In this document: piece by piece, positions 20,028-28,301 of the stretch
Layout of the letters: each line of letters opens with the position of its first letter
Numbering within the stretch: the stretch's first letter is position 1
From: Bacteroides stercorirosoris
GTDB lineage: Bacteria > Bacteroidota > Bacteroidia > Bacteroidales > Bacteroidaceae
Direction of reading: 5' to 3'
Assembly (NCBI RefSeq): GCF_900142015.1
Contig: NZ_FQZN01000010.1
Location: 62,001 to 126,000, forward strand
Length of the DNA: 64,000 nucleotides
The notes under the pieces: generated by a model
What the model was told of the DNA's origin: nothing
What the model saw: the letters and a program-made list of their open reading frames with translations, nothing else
Database searches by the model: none
Translations under genes and position numbers: made by a program

Positions 20028-22802
20028 TTAGAAAGATAAATTAAATCCAAATGCATATTGAGTCATAGTAGGATGCGATGCACCGATAGCCTCCGGATCA
20101 CGGATATCAATTCCATCAATGCAGAACAAGTCATGCGCACGGGCAAAGATTTTCGCTCCACCCAGAAAACCGGTCCTCTTCAACAGTTTTTCCGGAAGTT
20201 TATAGTACATTTCCAATGTTCTCAGCTTCAAGAAAGAGGCATCAGCTACCCACAATGAATTATTGTTATAGTTATTATCCGATCCTGAATAAGTAAGGCG
20301 CGGAAGGGTACCGTTCGGATTTGTCTCGCTCCAGCGGTTCTCATAATAATAAGTAGAAATCGTATTGTTACCTACTATAGGACGATAAATACTTCTTGTA
20401 TCCAACATTTTGCTGTAATTACCTGTGCCTTGAAACAGAGCATACACACCCAGCCCTTTATATTCTGCTCCCAAATCAAACGAATAATAAATTTCGGGAC
20501 ATGTAGAGTTATACCCTAACGCTACCTGGTCATAATCATCTATCCGGTTATCACCGTTCTGATCCTTAAACATCAGATCTCCAGGGCGCACATCACCCAG
20601 GTATTGTTTGACTTCACGATTATCAATCTCTTCCTGTGATTGATAAATCCCCACCACTTCATAACCAAAAAGCTGATTTAAAGAACCTCCTGTACGCTTC
20701 AGATAATCATAAGGACGATATTCTTCATTTTGTTCTATAATCTTGTTGCGTACAAATGAGAACTGCCCGCCTACGTGGTAAGTGAAATTCGAAATCTTAT
20801 CATCCCAGTTCAAAGCAATTTCAACACCTTTATTGTCAACAACCCCGTCATTGGCTTTCGGCACTGACATACCTAATATACCAGAAACCGCATTATTGCC
20901 ACTAACAAGAATGTCCGTACGATGATCATAAAAAGCATCAATAGCCAATGACAATTTATTCCAGGCTTTGAAATCAACTCCGACATTCAGTTTATGAGAC
21001 TTTTCGTATGTCAGTCCCTCAACTCCCAATTGAGTCAGTTTCATGCCACTAATAGAAGTTGGAGTATTCTTAAAAAAGTATGAGCCTCCGCTACCGTAAA
21101 TATCCTGAAACAGGTTTACGTCATAATCAGCACGTCCTGAAATACCATACGAAGCCCTCAATTTCAGGAAGTTCAGCCAGTTGTTCTTCAGAAAACTTTC
21201 TTCCGACAGAATCCAGCCTGCACCAATAGCCGGGAATATTCCCCAACGGTCATCGGGATCGAGTATGCTGGATGCAGAACCGGACAATGACAAATCTACC
21301 AAATAGCGATTATTATATGCATAATGTGCCTGGCCTATTACATCCATAAAAGCGCGTCCCGTATTACGTCCCTTTGACTTTATCTTATCCATGGAATACA
21401 TGAAAGTAGCATTCAAATCATGCTTGCCCCACTTCCTGGCAAGGTTGGCATAGGCCTCAAAGTTGAAGTGAGTGGTAACGGAGCCTACACTTTTTGAATA
21501 GGAGAGTGTACCTTCATTGGCATGAGTTTTAAACTCTTTCTCCCCTGTCTCCAAATCCAGAACAGCCGATTCGTAACCGAAGTTCTTCGTGTTGCTGTCC
21601 CAATAGGCAGCAGTGTTATCCAATGCGACTTTAATACCACCTGTCAGTCCCGGCAACAGAGCCGCCAAATCCTGTTTCAAATGTATATCGGCAAACAAGG
21701 CACGAGTCTGAGAACGGGCGTATCCCTTACCTGAAATATTAGCGACCGGATTATTTCCATAGGTCGTAGTACCTCCCCAAATTCCCCTTTCCGTCTTGAT
21801 GGGAAACGCACCGGCAGGAACTTGGTATATGGCCGTAAAGATATCACCAACCCCTGTTCCCGGACGGTTATGTTCGGAGAAGTTACCCAATAAATTCAAT
21901 TGTACAGTCGTAGTAGGTGAAGCTGTAATATCTAAATTTGTACGAACATTCAGCTTAGAATACTTAAGTTGAGTGGAATACCCATCATTATCTCCGGTGG
22001 GCTGCAAAATGCCACGGTTATCCAGAAAGTTCAACATTGTATAGTAGCTTACAAACTTACCGCCACCACGTGCCGAAAAGGTTATATTATCGCCATAACT
22101 GGCTCCCCGCAGTGTCTCGTCCACCCAATCTACATTAGGATAAAACAACGGATTGGTCTGATTTTTAAAAGCATCCAGTTCTGCCGATGAATAACGCGGC
22201 ATTGAACCGTCATTCTTCATTGCCTCATTCAACGCTGACGCATAAGTATATCCATCCACAAAATCGGGTAAACGCTTCGGAGTAGCCATATTAAACTCAT
22301 AAGAGAAATTGATCTGAGGAGAGGTCAGACTGCCCCGTTTCGTCTTAACTAAAATTACGCCGTTGGCACCACGAATACCGTATAAACTGGTAGCTACGGC
22401 ATCTTTCAGTATGCTGACCGACTCTATTTCTTCCGAACTCAGTTCCTTAAGAGAACGTTCGAAACCATCGACCAATACAAGCGGACTCTTAGAATTCAAA
22501 GTCCCCATTCCACGCACATACATAGTAGCTCCGTCTTCCCAAACCGCACCGGTATTCTGCAACACCTGCAACCCCGGTAGCATACCGAACAACTGATTCG
22601 TGGCATTAATGCTATTCTTATGCGAAAGCTTATCGCTGGTAGCCGTAGAAACGGCACCGGTAACCTCTCTTGCATCATGAGTAATATTGCGGCCATAATC
22701 TATAACCACTTTATCCTTATGAATCGTCAGTGTGTCTACTTGTGCCATCAAGTTGAATGAGCACAGTACACTTGCCAATATGATATTTATCTTTTTATTC
22801 AT
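20028..22802 (-). CDS. SusC-like TonB-dependent transporter lacking the N-terminal extension (PUL 1, pair 2)
   Basis: 924 aa. The signal peptide (MNKKINIILASVLCSFNLMAQ) is followed almost directly by the plug domain; the carboxypeptidase-regulatory-like domain of most SusC proteins is missing. Plug landmarks are MYVRGMGTLNSKSPLVLVDG and YGIRGANGVILVKTKRG; the C-terminus ends with TQYAFGFNLSF, a typical outer-membrane beta-strand. It carries oligosaccharides across the outer membrane using TonB energy together with the following SusD. No obvious EEVVVVGYG-like TonB box is present; a plausible substitute lies near KDKVVIDYGRN. It starts 30 nt after the SusD of pair 1. Confidence 0.93.
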   Translation of the reverse strand: MNKKINIILASVLCSFNLMAQVDTLTIHKDKVVIDYGRNITHDAREVTGAVSTATSDKLSHKNSINATNQLFGMLPGLQVLQNTGAVWEDGATMYVRGMGTLNSKSPLVLVDGFERSLKELSSEEIESVSILKDAVATSLYGIRGANGVILVKTKRGSLTSPQINFSYEFNMATPKRLPDFVDGYTYASALNEAMKNDGSMPRYSSAELDAFKNQTNPLFYPNVDWVDETLRGASYGDNITFSARGGGKFVSYYTMLNFLDNRGILQPTGDNDGYSTQLKYSKLNVRTNLDITASPTTTVQLNLLGNFSEHNRPGTGVGDIFTAIYQVPAGAFPIKTERGIWGGTTTYGNNPVANISGKGYARSQTRALFADIHLKQDLAALLPGLTGGIKVALDNTAAYWDSNTKNFGYESAVLDLETGEKEFKTHANEGTLSYSKSVGSVTTHFNFEAYANLARKWGKHDLNATFMYSMDKIKSKGRNTGRAFMDVIGQAHYAYNNRYLVDLSLSGSASSILDPDDRWGIFPAIGAGWILSEESFLKNNWLNFLKLRASYGISGRADYDVNLFQDIYGSGGSYFFKNTPTSISGMKLTQLGVEGLTYEKSHKLNVGVDFKAWNKLSLAIDAFYDHRTDILVSGNNAVSGILGMSVPKANDGVVDNKGVEIALNWDDKISNFTYHVGGQFSFVRNKIIEQNEEYRPYDYLKRTGGSLNQLFGYEVVGIYQSQEEIDNREVKQYLGDVRPGDLMFKDQNGDNRIDDYDQVALGYNSTCPEIYYSFDLGAEYKGLGVYALFQGTGNYSKMLDTRSIYRPIVGNNTISTYYYENRWSETNPNGTLPRLTYSGSDNNYNNNSLWVADASFLKLRTLEMYYKLPEKLLKRTGFLGGAKIFARAHDLFCIDGIDIRDPEAIGASHPTMTQYAFGFNLSF

Positions 22803-22832
22803 ACTTTTGTTTATCTATGTTTTTCAGATGTA

Positions 22833-24698
22833 TTATTCCCAACCGGGATTTTGTATCAATCCATATCCTTTATTAATTTCATTCTGCGGGAAAGCACTCA
22901 GATACCATTTTTCCGAGAATCCACCGGGATTCCACCAGGCACGGCTTTGTTCTCCTCCCAGAAGCGGAAACTCTTCACAAATATAGCTGCCGTCATTCTT
23001 ATTCTTATAGATATTCAATCCATGCAGGGGAGAAGAGAAATTATCCTTCATCTTCCAGCGGATTAAGTCGAAAAAGCGTACTTCTTCATAGCCAAATTCG
23101 CAAGCACGCTCACGAAGGAGCTCTTTTCTGAATTCTTCCTGGCTCAATCCTCTCTTTAGTCCCTTCATGCCGACACGTGCACGTACTTCATCAACATAAT
23201 GGTAAGCCAGATCATTCGGGCCATTATTATACTCATTCAGGGCTTCCGCATAACTCAAATAAATTTCCGCAATACGCAGATGAGGCCACTGGATGACATG
23301 ACCGTTATACTCGCCCGCACGGTCCAGCCCCCATTTTCTACAAGATATTCCTGTCATCAAAGACTTGGCTGTCACCTGTCCTACATTCCAATCTCTTCCC
23401 GCCGGATAATTTTCCTTATCATCCGGCTTCTCCCTTGTAACGCCAGCCGTTCTACTTTGGAAAAGATCTCCGTCCAATATGAAAGTCTCGGATAAACGGG
23501 GATCTCTATTGATGAACGGATTCTTTGCATGTTCCGGATTATTCCAATCAAAATTCTCTCCGTCAGCAGTCGGGAACATATCAAAATATTCCTTTGTGGG
23601 ACAGATTGCTCCCCAGCGAATAGATTGATTAGTGTAGGGTTGTTGGTTGGCTTTATAGTAATTTTCTCTACGAACAGATATTAAAGTTTCGGTAGTGCCA
23701 CGGTCAAAATAAGCGGCACGGAAAGCATAACGATAGTCGCTGGGATTGACATCTTCTTTTTCGACCAGCTTATAGAAACCATTACTGTCAACAGCTTTAA
23801 AGAAAGCTTCGCAAGCATCCATCGCATGTTTCCAACGTTCACGATCATAATTTCCGAACCATGTCATCAGCGCGTCGGAAGCCGCTCCCTGGAAGTAAGG
23901 CTGATCATTATTAAACAGCGGACTGGCAACAAAGAGCAGCACTCTCGCCTTCAGCCCCATTGCACCGGCCTTCGTCAGACGGCCGTCCCAGTTAGACATC
24001 TCCGCTTCTGATATATGCCAAGGGAACTCCGGACAATCAATAGCTTCGTTCAACAACCTCACGATAAAATCGACTGTTTGTTGTAAAGTGGCCCGGGCAG
24101 GCATTTCCGCTTCATCCGGTGCAATTACTTTGTCCACAATGGGCAAACCGCCATAGTGACGCAACATATGCGCATAATATACCGCTACCATAGTTTTAGC
24201 TTCCGCTTTCAGGCGTTCTTTCTCTGCCTGATCCATATCAGGCACTCTGTCGATATTGGCTACAATTAACCAGGCATTACGGATAGCCGACCACATGTGG
24301 GTTTCATTGTCATTAAAACGAGCTTTAGTAGCCATATACGTCCCTCTCGGTGAGTTTTCCGTACCGGCATTATAGTTACCGGCATAATAGACTTTATTAA
24401 CCCCAGAATATCCCAGATAATCCTGATTCAAATCCGTCAGTCCTTCAATATTTCCCAACCACATCGTATTCCAATAACTATTCGACGTTTCCAGTCCCAT
24501 CGGCAAATATCGATAACTATACCACAAAACCCTGCGGGCATACTCAGCAGTTGAAAAGACCGTGTCGATTGTAACATCCGTGCTGGGGGGCTTTTGCAGG
24601 AATTTATCTCCGAAAGCCAAGTCCTCGCATGCATTGGTAGAAATCAGCAATCCCAGCAGCAACACAATAGCATGAAAATGTTTCTTTATATTTTTCAT
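22833..24698 (-). CDS. SusD-like glycan-binding lipoprotein (PUL 1, pair 1)
   Basis: 621 aa, lipoprotein signal (LLLGLLISTNAC). RagB/SusD family with the usual C-terminal signature LLRERACEFGYEEVRFFDLIRW and terminal LIQNPGWE. Slightly longer than the pair 2 SusD. Surface-exposed partner of the SusC-like transporter encoded 21 nt upstream. Confidence 0.94.
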   Translation of the reverse strand: MKNIKKHFHAIVLLLGLLISTNACEDLAFGDKFLQKPPSTDVTIDTVFSTAEYARRVLWYSYRYLPMGLETSNSYWNTMWLGNIEGLTDLNQDYLGYSGVNKVYYAGNYNAGTENSPRGTYMATKARFNDNETHMWSAIRNAWLIVANIDRVPDMDQAEKERLKAEAKTMVAVYYAHMLRHYGGLPIVDKVIAPDEAEMPARATLQQTVDFIVRLLNEAIDCPEFPWHISEAEMSNWDGRLTKAGAMGLKARVLLFVASPLFNNDQPYFQGAASDALMTWFGNYDRERWKHAMDACEAFFKAVDSNGFYKLVEKEDVNPSDYRYAFRAAYFDRGTTETLISVRRENYYKANQQPYTNQSIRWGAICPTKEYFDMFPTADGENFDWNNPEHAKNPFINRDPRLSETFILDGDLFQSRTAGVTREKPDDKENYPAGRDWNVGQVTAKSLMTGISCRKWGLDRAGEYNGHVIQWPHLRIAEIYLSYAEALNEYNNGPNDLAYHYVDEVRARVGMKGLKRGLSQEEFRKELLRERACEFGYEEVRFFDLIRWKMKDNFSSPLHGLNIYKNKNDGSYICEEFPLLGGEQSRAWWNPGGFSEKWYLSAFPQNEINKGYGLIQNPGWE

Positions 24699-24719
24699 AT
24701 CATTTCTTTTATTTAAGCG

Positions 24720-27700
24720 TTAAAATCCAACCTTTAATCCAAAGTTTATAACTTTCACCAACGGATAGGTGTCTCCGCTAGGATTACTTTCGGGGTCACT
24801 GAAACCTAATGCATCAAACGTCAACAGGTTATAACCGGAAAGAGAGATGCGCAAAGAACTCAGATGAATCTTACTCAAAAGGCTTTGAGGGAAAGAATAA
24901 CCTACTTCCAGGTTTTTCAGACGCACATAAGAAGCGTCACGCAACCATAAATCAGAATCTTTATAATTGTTCGGCTTGCTATTTGTCAACGAAATAGCCG
25001 GTGCCTTTGCTGAGTTTCCCTTCTCCGGCGTCCAGGCATCATCTATCATATACTTCAGCAGAGAGCGATTATTAGTACTTCCAAACGGATAACGGTAAAA
25101 GTCAGCAACCAAACGGGAAGTCTTGAACGCACCTGCCCACGTCATGCTGAAATCCAAACCTTTCCAGGAGAAACCCATTGACAGATTGCCCGTAAGCAAT
25201 GGATAAATAGGATTGCCAATGGCAGAAACATCATTATTATCAATTTTATGGTCTCCGTTCAAATCCTTATACTTCACATCGCCAGCCAAAGGGGTAAAGC
25301 CTTCGCCATGGTCCGGTATGCCACCCTCTTGTCCTTTCAGCGAAGCATAATTTGCCGCTTCCTCTTCCGTAAAGAAACCGTCATATATATACCCGAACTG
25401 CTGTCCGACAGGACGACCTGTCCGGCGCATCCATTCGTAAGGCTGAGGAATTTCATCATTAAACACAATCTTGTTCTTGGCATATCCCCAATTGGTCCCG
25501 ACATGATATCTTACATTCTGTATCTGGTCTTCCCAACGAGCCGTCACCTCGAAACCTTTATTATCAACTTTACCCATATTTACGATAGGCAGACTTACGG
25601 CCAGATAACCGGGATTGATATTACGGGATATCAGAATGTCTTTGCGGTGTTCAATAAAGTAATCGAAAGACGTTTTCAGGCGACTGTCAAAAAAATGCAG
25701 ATCAACGCCATAATTCTGTTTGGCTGCTGTTTCCCAAGTTACGTTCGGATTACCAATCCTCGACTCTTTAGCTCCGACCAATATATTGTTAACTATTGAG
25801 CCGAAACCGTATTTTTCAGTGCTGATTGTATAAGCATCAGGAAGATACAGGAACCTGGAACCGTCGGAAACAATATCATTACCGACAATACCATACGAAC
25901 CGCGTAATTTCAGATAGCTGATATATGGTTTTAAGGATTTCATGAACGGCTCTTCCGAAATGATCCATCCTATAGAACCTGCGGGAAAGAAACCAAAACG
26001 GCTTCCTTCAGCAAAATTCTCGGAACCGTTATATCCAATACTGAAATCTGCCAGATAGCGGGTTTTATAATCATAAGTGGCACGCCCTACAAGGCCTACA
26101 TAACTACGGGGGATACCGGGGAATGACTTATCAGAATAGTAATATTTCATGTTTTGGTTATACATAAACAGAGCAGACACGTTATGAGAACCGAATTTTC
26201 TCTGATAATTCACGGCTGCTTCCAGATACCAGTCACGGGACTGACCGTATTTTTCATCGCTATACCCTAAGGTTTGCATCTCCTGGTTTTTCTTCAACAA
26301 GACTTCACCTCCTTCTCCCAGAAAGGCCTCATAACGGTCAGCACGTCCCTCACGACGCTTAGTTATGCTCACACCACTATTATAAGCACCTTTCACGTGA
26401 GCTTTCAAGCCCTTTGTAAGGAAGTCAAGTTTCTGATCAAGCACAAAGTCAAAGTTCACCACATTATTATCATATGTATTGAAACCTTTTCCATAGTAAG
26501 AGTTCAAGGCATCATACACAGTGCCGAATTTTCCGAATGTCTGCGCATTAACAGTAACCCACTTTCCATCTACAATACCGGGTCCTGCAAAGGGAGCTGT
26601 CCAATATATATCCCTGAACAAACTTTTGACATTTGTAGCCGTACCGTTATTGTAATTAGGCTCACGCCTGTCAGTCAGGCGGCCTCCCAGATTGATTTTC
26701 ATGGAAGTGGTTTTAGTTACATCCACATCCATGTTCACACGGTAGTTGTAGCGGTTGTATTTAAAACCGGTCTTGTGCCCGTGCGTGTCAAACGTTTTAA
26801 AAAGTCCGTCCTGAGTAAACACACCCAGCGAGGCAAAATAGCGAACGCGCTTTGAACCACCTGAAATATTAAAGTTATGCTGAGTCTGTACTGCAGTCTT
26901 TCTTATCAGCATATCAGTCCAGTCTGTGTCCGAATAAATCAAAGGATTGCTGTGCGTGCGGAATGCTTCCACCATTTCGGGAGTAAACGCCAGGTTTTCT
27001 TCTGCCACTCCATCACGCAACTGAGCATTATTGTAAGTCGTTGCGTAATCATAACTATTAGCGAACTCCGGTATACGGGTAGGCAACTGAAGTGCCATAC
27101 TGGTAGAAAAGCTAATCTTAGCTTTGCCTTCCTGTCCGCGTTTGGTAGTGACCAGCACAACACCATTGGCACCGCGCACACCAAATACGGCAGTCGCTGA
27201 TGCATCTTTCAATACCGTAATGTCTTCAATTTCGTTCGGATCCAACTGATAGAACGAGCGTTCCACTCCATCTACAAGCATCAAAGGAGCAGATAAACCT
27301 TCGGTCAGCGAACCCACACCACGCACATAAATCGTAGCATCGTCGGCACCTGGCTGCCCACTGGACTGCACACTGGATAATCCGGGGACTTTTCCACTCA
27401 ATGCATTAGCGATACTGCCCACAGGCGATTTCATGATTTCATCTGATTTCACCGAAGCAATCGCTCCCGTGACTGTTACTTTCTTAGTAGTACCATAAGC
27501 GATGACCTGCACTTCTTCCAGCGTGGTAACATTTTCAGTCAACGTTATCTTCAGTTCCGACTCACCTTTATAGACAATCTCTCTATCCTCGTAGCCTATA
27601 AATGAAACTACAATGGTAGCCCCAATCGGAACCGTCAATGTAAATTCTCCATCCAGATTAGTTGCCATACCATTCTGGGTTCCCTTCACAAATACAGTAG

Positions 27701-27863
27701 CACCGATAACCGGACCCATATCGTCCAGCACAATACCTTTCACTACTTTTGTCTTAGCTTGCTGTGTAATAGCTGTTGACCGGGAATGACTTTCATCCCC
27801 CAAAGCCCTGCCTGAGTGCACGACCAATAAAGCCAACGCGAGTAACCATACTTTGTTTCTCAT
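24720..27863 (-). CDS. SusC-like TonB-dependent transporter (PUL 1, pair 1)
   Basis: 1047 aa with the full layout: signal peptide (ending near SGRALG), carboxypeptidase-regulatory-like domain (about 40-115, VKGIVLDDMGPVIGATVFVKG), TonB box LEEVQVIAYG, plug (YVRGVGSLTEGLSAPLMLVDG; FGVRGANGVVLVTTKRG) and a 22-strand barrel ending VKVINFGLKVGF. First gene of the PUL 1 minus-strand operon, so it should be the most strongly induced product. Upstream lie an operator candidate (27981-28024) and a 22-bp repeat array (28114-28271), with the regulator gene beyond. Confidence 0.95.
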   Translation of the reverse strand: MRNKVWLLALALLVVHSGRALGDESHSRSTAITQQAKTKVVKGIVLDDMGPVIGATVFVKGTQNGMATNLDGEFTLTVPIGATIVVSFIGYEDREIVYKGESELKITLTENVTTLEEVQVIAYGTTKKVTVTGAIASVKSDEIMKSPVGSIANALSGKVPGLSSVQSSGQPGADDATIYVRGVGSLTEGLSAPLMLVDGVERSFYQLDPNEIEDITVLKDASATAVFGVRGANGVVLVTTKRGQEGKAKISFSTSMALQLPTRIPEFANSYDYATTYNNAQLRDGVAEENLAFTPEMVEAFRTHSNPLIYSDTDWTDMLIRKTAVQTQHNFNISGGSKRVRYFASLGVFTQDGLFKTFDTHGHKTGFKYNRYNYRVNMDVDVTKTTSMKINLGGRLTDRREPNYNNGTATNVKSLFRDIYWTAPFAGPGIVDGKWVTVNAQTFGKFGTVYDALNSYYGKGFNTYDNNVVNFDFVLDQKLDFLTKGLKAHVKGAYNSGVSITKRREGRADRYEAFLGEGGEVLLKKNQEMQTLGYSDEKYGQSRDWYLEAAVNYQRKFGSHNVSALFMYNQNMKYYYSDKSFPGIPRSYVGLVGRATYDYKTRYLADFSIGYNGSENFAEGSRFGFFPAGSIGWIISEEPFMKSLKPYISYLKLRGSYGIVGNDIVSDGSRFLYLPDAYTISTEKYGFGSIVNNILVGAKESRIGNPNVTWETAAKQNYGVDLHFFDSRLKTSFDYFIEHRKDILISRNINPGYLAVSLPIVNMGKVDNKGFEVTARWEDQIQNVRYHVGTNWGYAKNKIVFNDEIPQPYEWMRRTGRPVGQQFGYIYDGFFTEEEAANYASLKGQEGGIPDHGEGFTPLAGDVKYKDLNGDHKIDNNDVSAIGNPIYPLLTGNLSMGFSWKGLDFSMTWAGAFKTSRLVADFYRYPFGSTNNRSLLKYMIDDAWTPEKGNSAKAPAISLTNSKPNNYKDSDLWLRDASYVRLKNLEVGYSFPQSLLSKIHLSSLRISLSGYNLLTFDALGFSDPESNPSGDTYPLVKVINFGLKVGF

Positions 27864-27980
27864 AAAATAGATTTTGATTGATATTTATAAACTCTGCACT
27901 TACGATGTAAAGACCTCGATAAGCACAGTGCAAACTAAGCCTAATTCTCAGACTTATACTTTCCCTGCATATATGATACA

Positions 27981-28024
27981 TGTGCACTAATTGTATTTCG
28001 GACAATCTGTGCCACACTTCGGAC
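27981..28024 (-). promoter_or_regulatory. Candidate HTCS operator of the SusC/SusD operon (PUL 1)
   Basis: On the minus strand GTCCGAA occurs twice with a 21-bp period (complement TTCGGAC at 27997-28003 and 28018-28024), and the core TGTGGCACAGATTGTCC (28000-28016) matches 15 of 17 bases of TGTGGCACTAATTGTCC at 32469-32485 upstream of GH105. A third, inverted half-site GTGCACTAATTGT lies at 27982-27994. Shared only by the two promoter regions of this PUL as far as I could see by eye. Confidence 0.6.
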
Positions 28025-28096
28025 GTTTTTTACCCCTATGCACTTACACAATGAACATGATTATCCCTCTCAATCTAAGTAGTATTATCCGTCTCC

Positions 28097-28271
28097 TTAC
28101 GACATAACTTACGTCACCCTACAACGTAACTTCCGTTACCCCACAGGGAAACGCCCGTTACATGCCGAGGTAAAGGTCGTTACATACCGAGGTAAAGACC
28201 GTTACAATAGGGGGTAAAGACCGTTACATCCTGCGGTAAATGCTTTTACATACTGAAGGAAAAGCAATGTA
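28097..28271 (-). repeat. 22-bp tandem array, GTAA-N6-TTAC units (PUL 1)
   Basis: TTAC (GTAA on the minus strand) recurs at 28136, 28158, 28180, 28202, 28224 and 28246, exactly 22 bp apart, with degenerate units at 28114 (TCAC) and 28268. Unit example: GTAACGGTCTTTACC plus a 7-nt spacer. Each unit has an inverted GTAA/TTAC pair. The array starts about 30 nt after the HTCS stop and is in the same orientation as the HTCS gene. Four units match the array at 52772-52859 at about 80 of 88 positions. Confidence 0.85.
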
Positions 28272-28301
28272 AATGCAAGGCATTGATTACTACGGCCTTT
28301 A

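Larger units (their letters stand above)
27864..28301. other. 438-nt regulatory region between SusC promoter and HTCS 3' end (PUL 1)
   Basis: Two parts are visible: the SusC-proximal 160 nt with the GTCC-repeat operator candidate, and the HTCS-proximal 160-190 nt made of 22-bp GTAA/TTAC units. No gene is credible here. A weak -7 (TTAGTTTG, minus strand, near 27930) lies between the operator and the SusC start. Confidence 0.6.

Noticed and set aside
28097-28271. The 22-bp array as a simple terminator of the HTCS gene
   Set aside because: Individual GTAA/TTAC stems are only 4 bp, no U-runs follow, and many regular copies are not needed to terminate.
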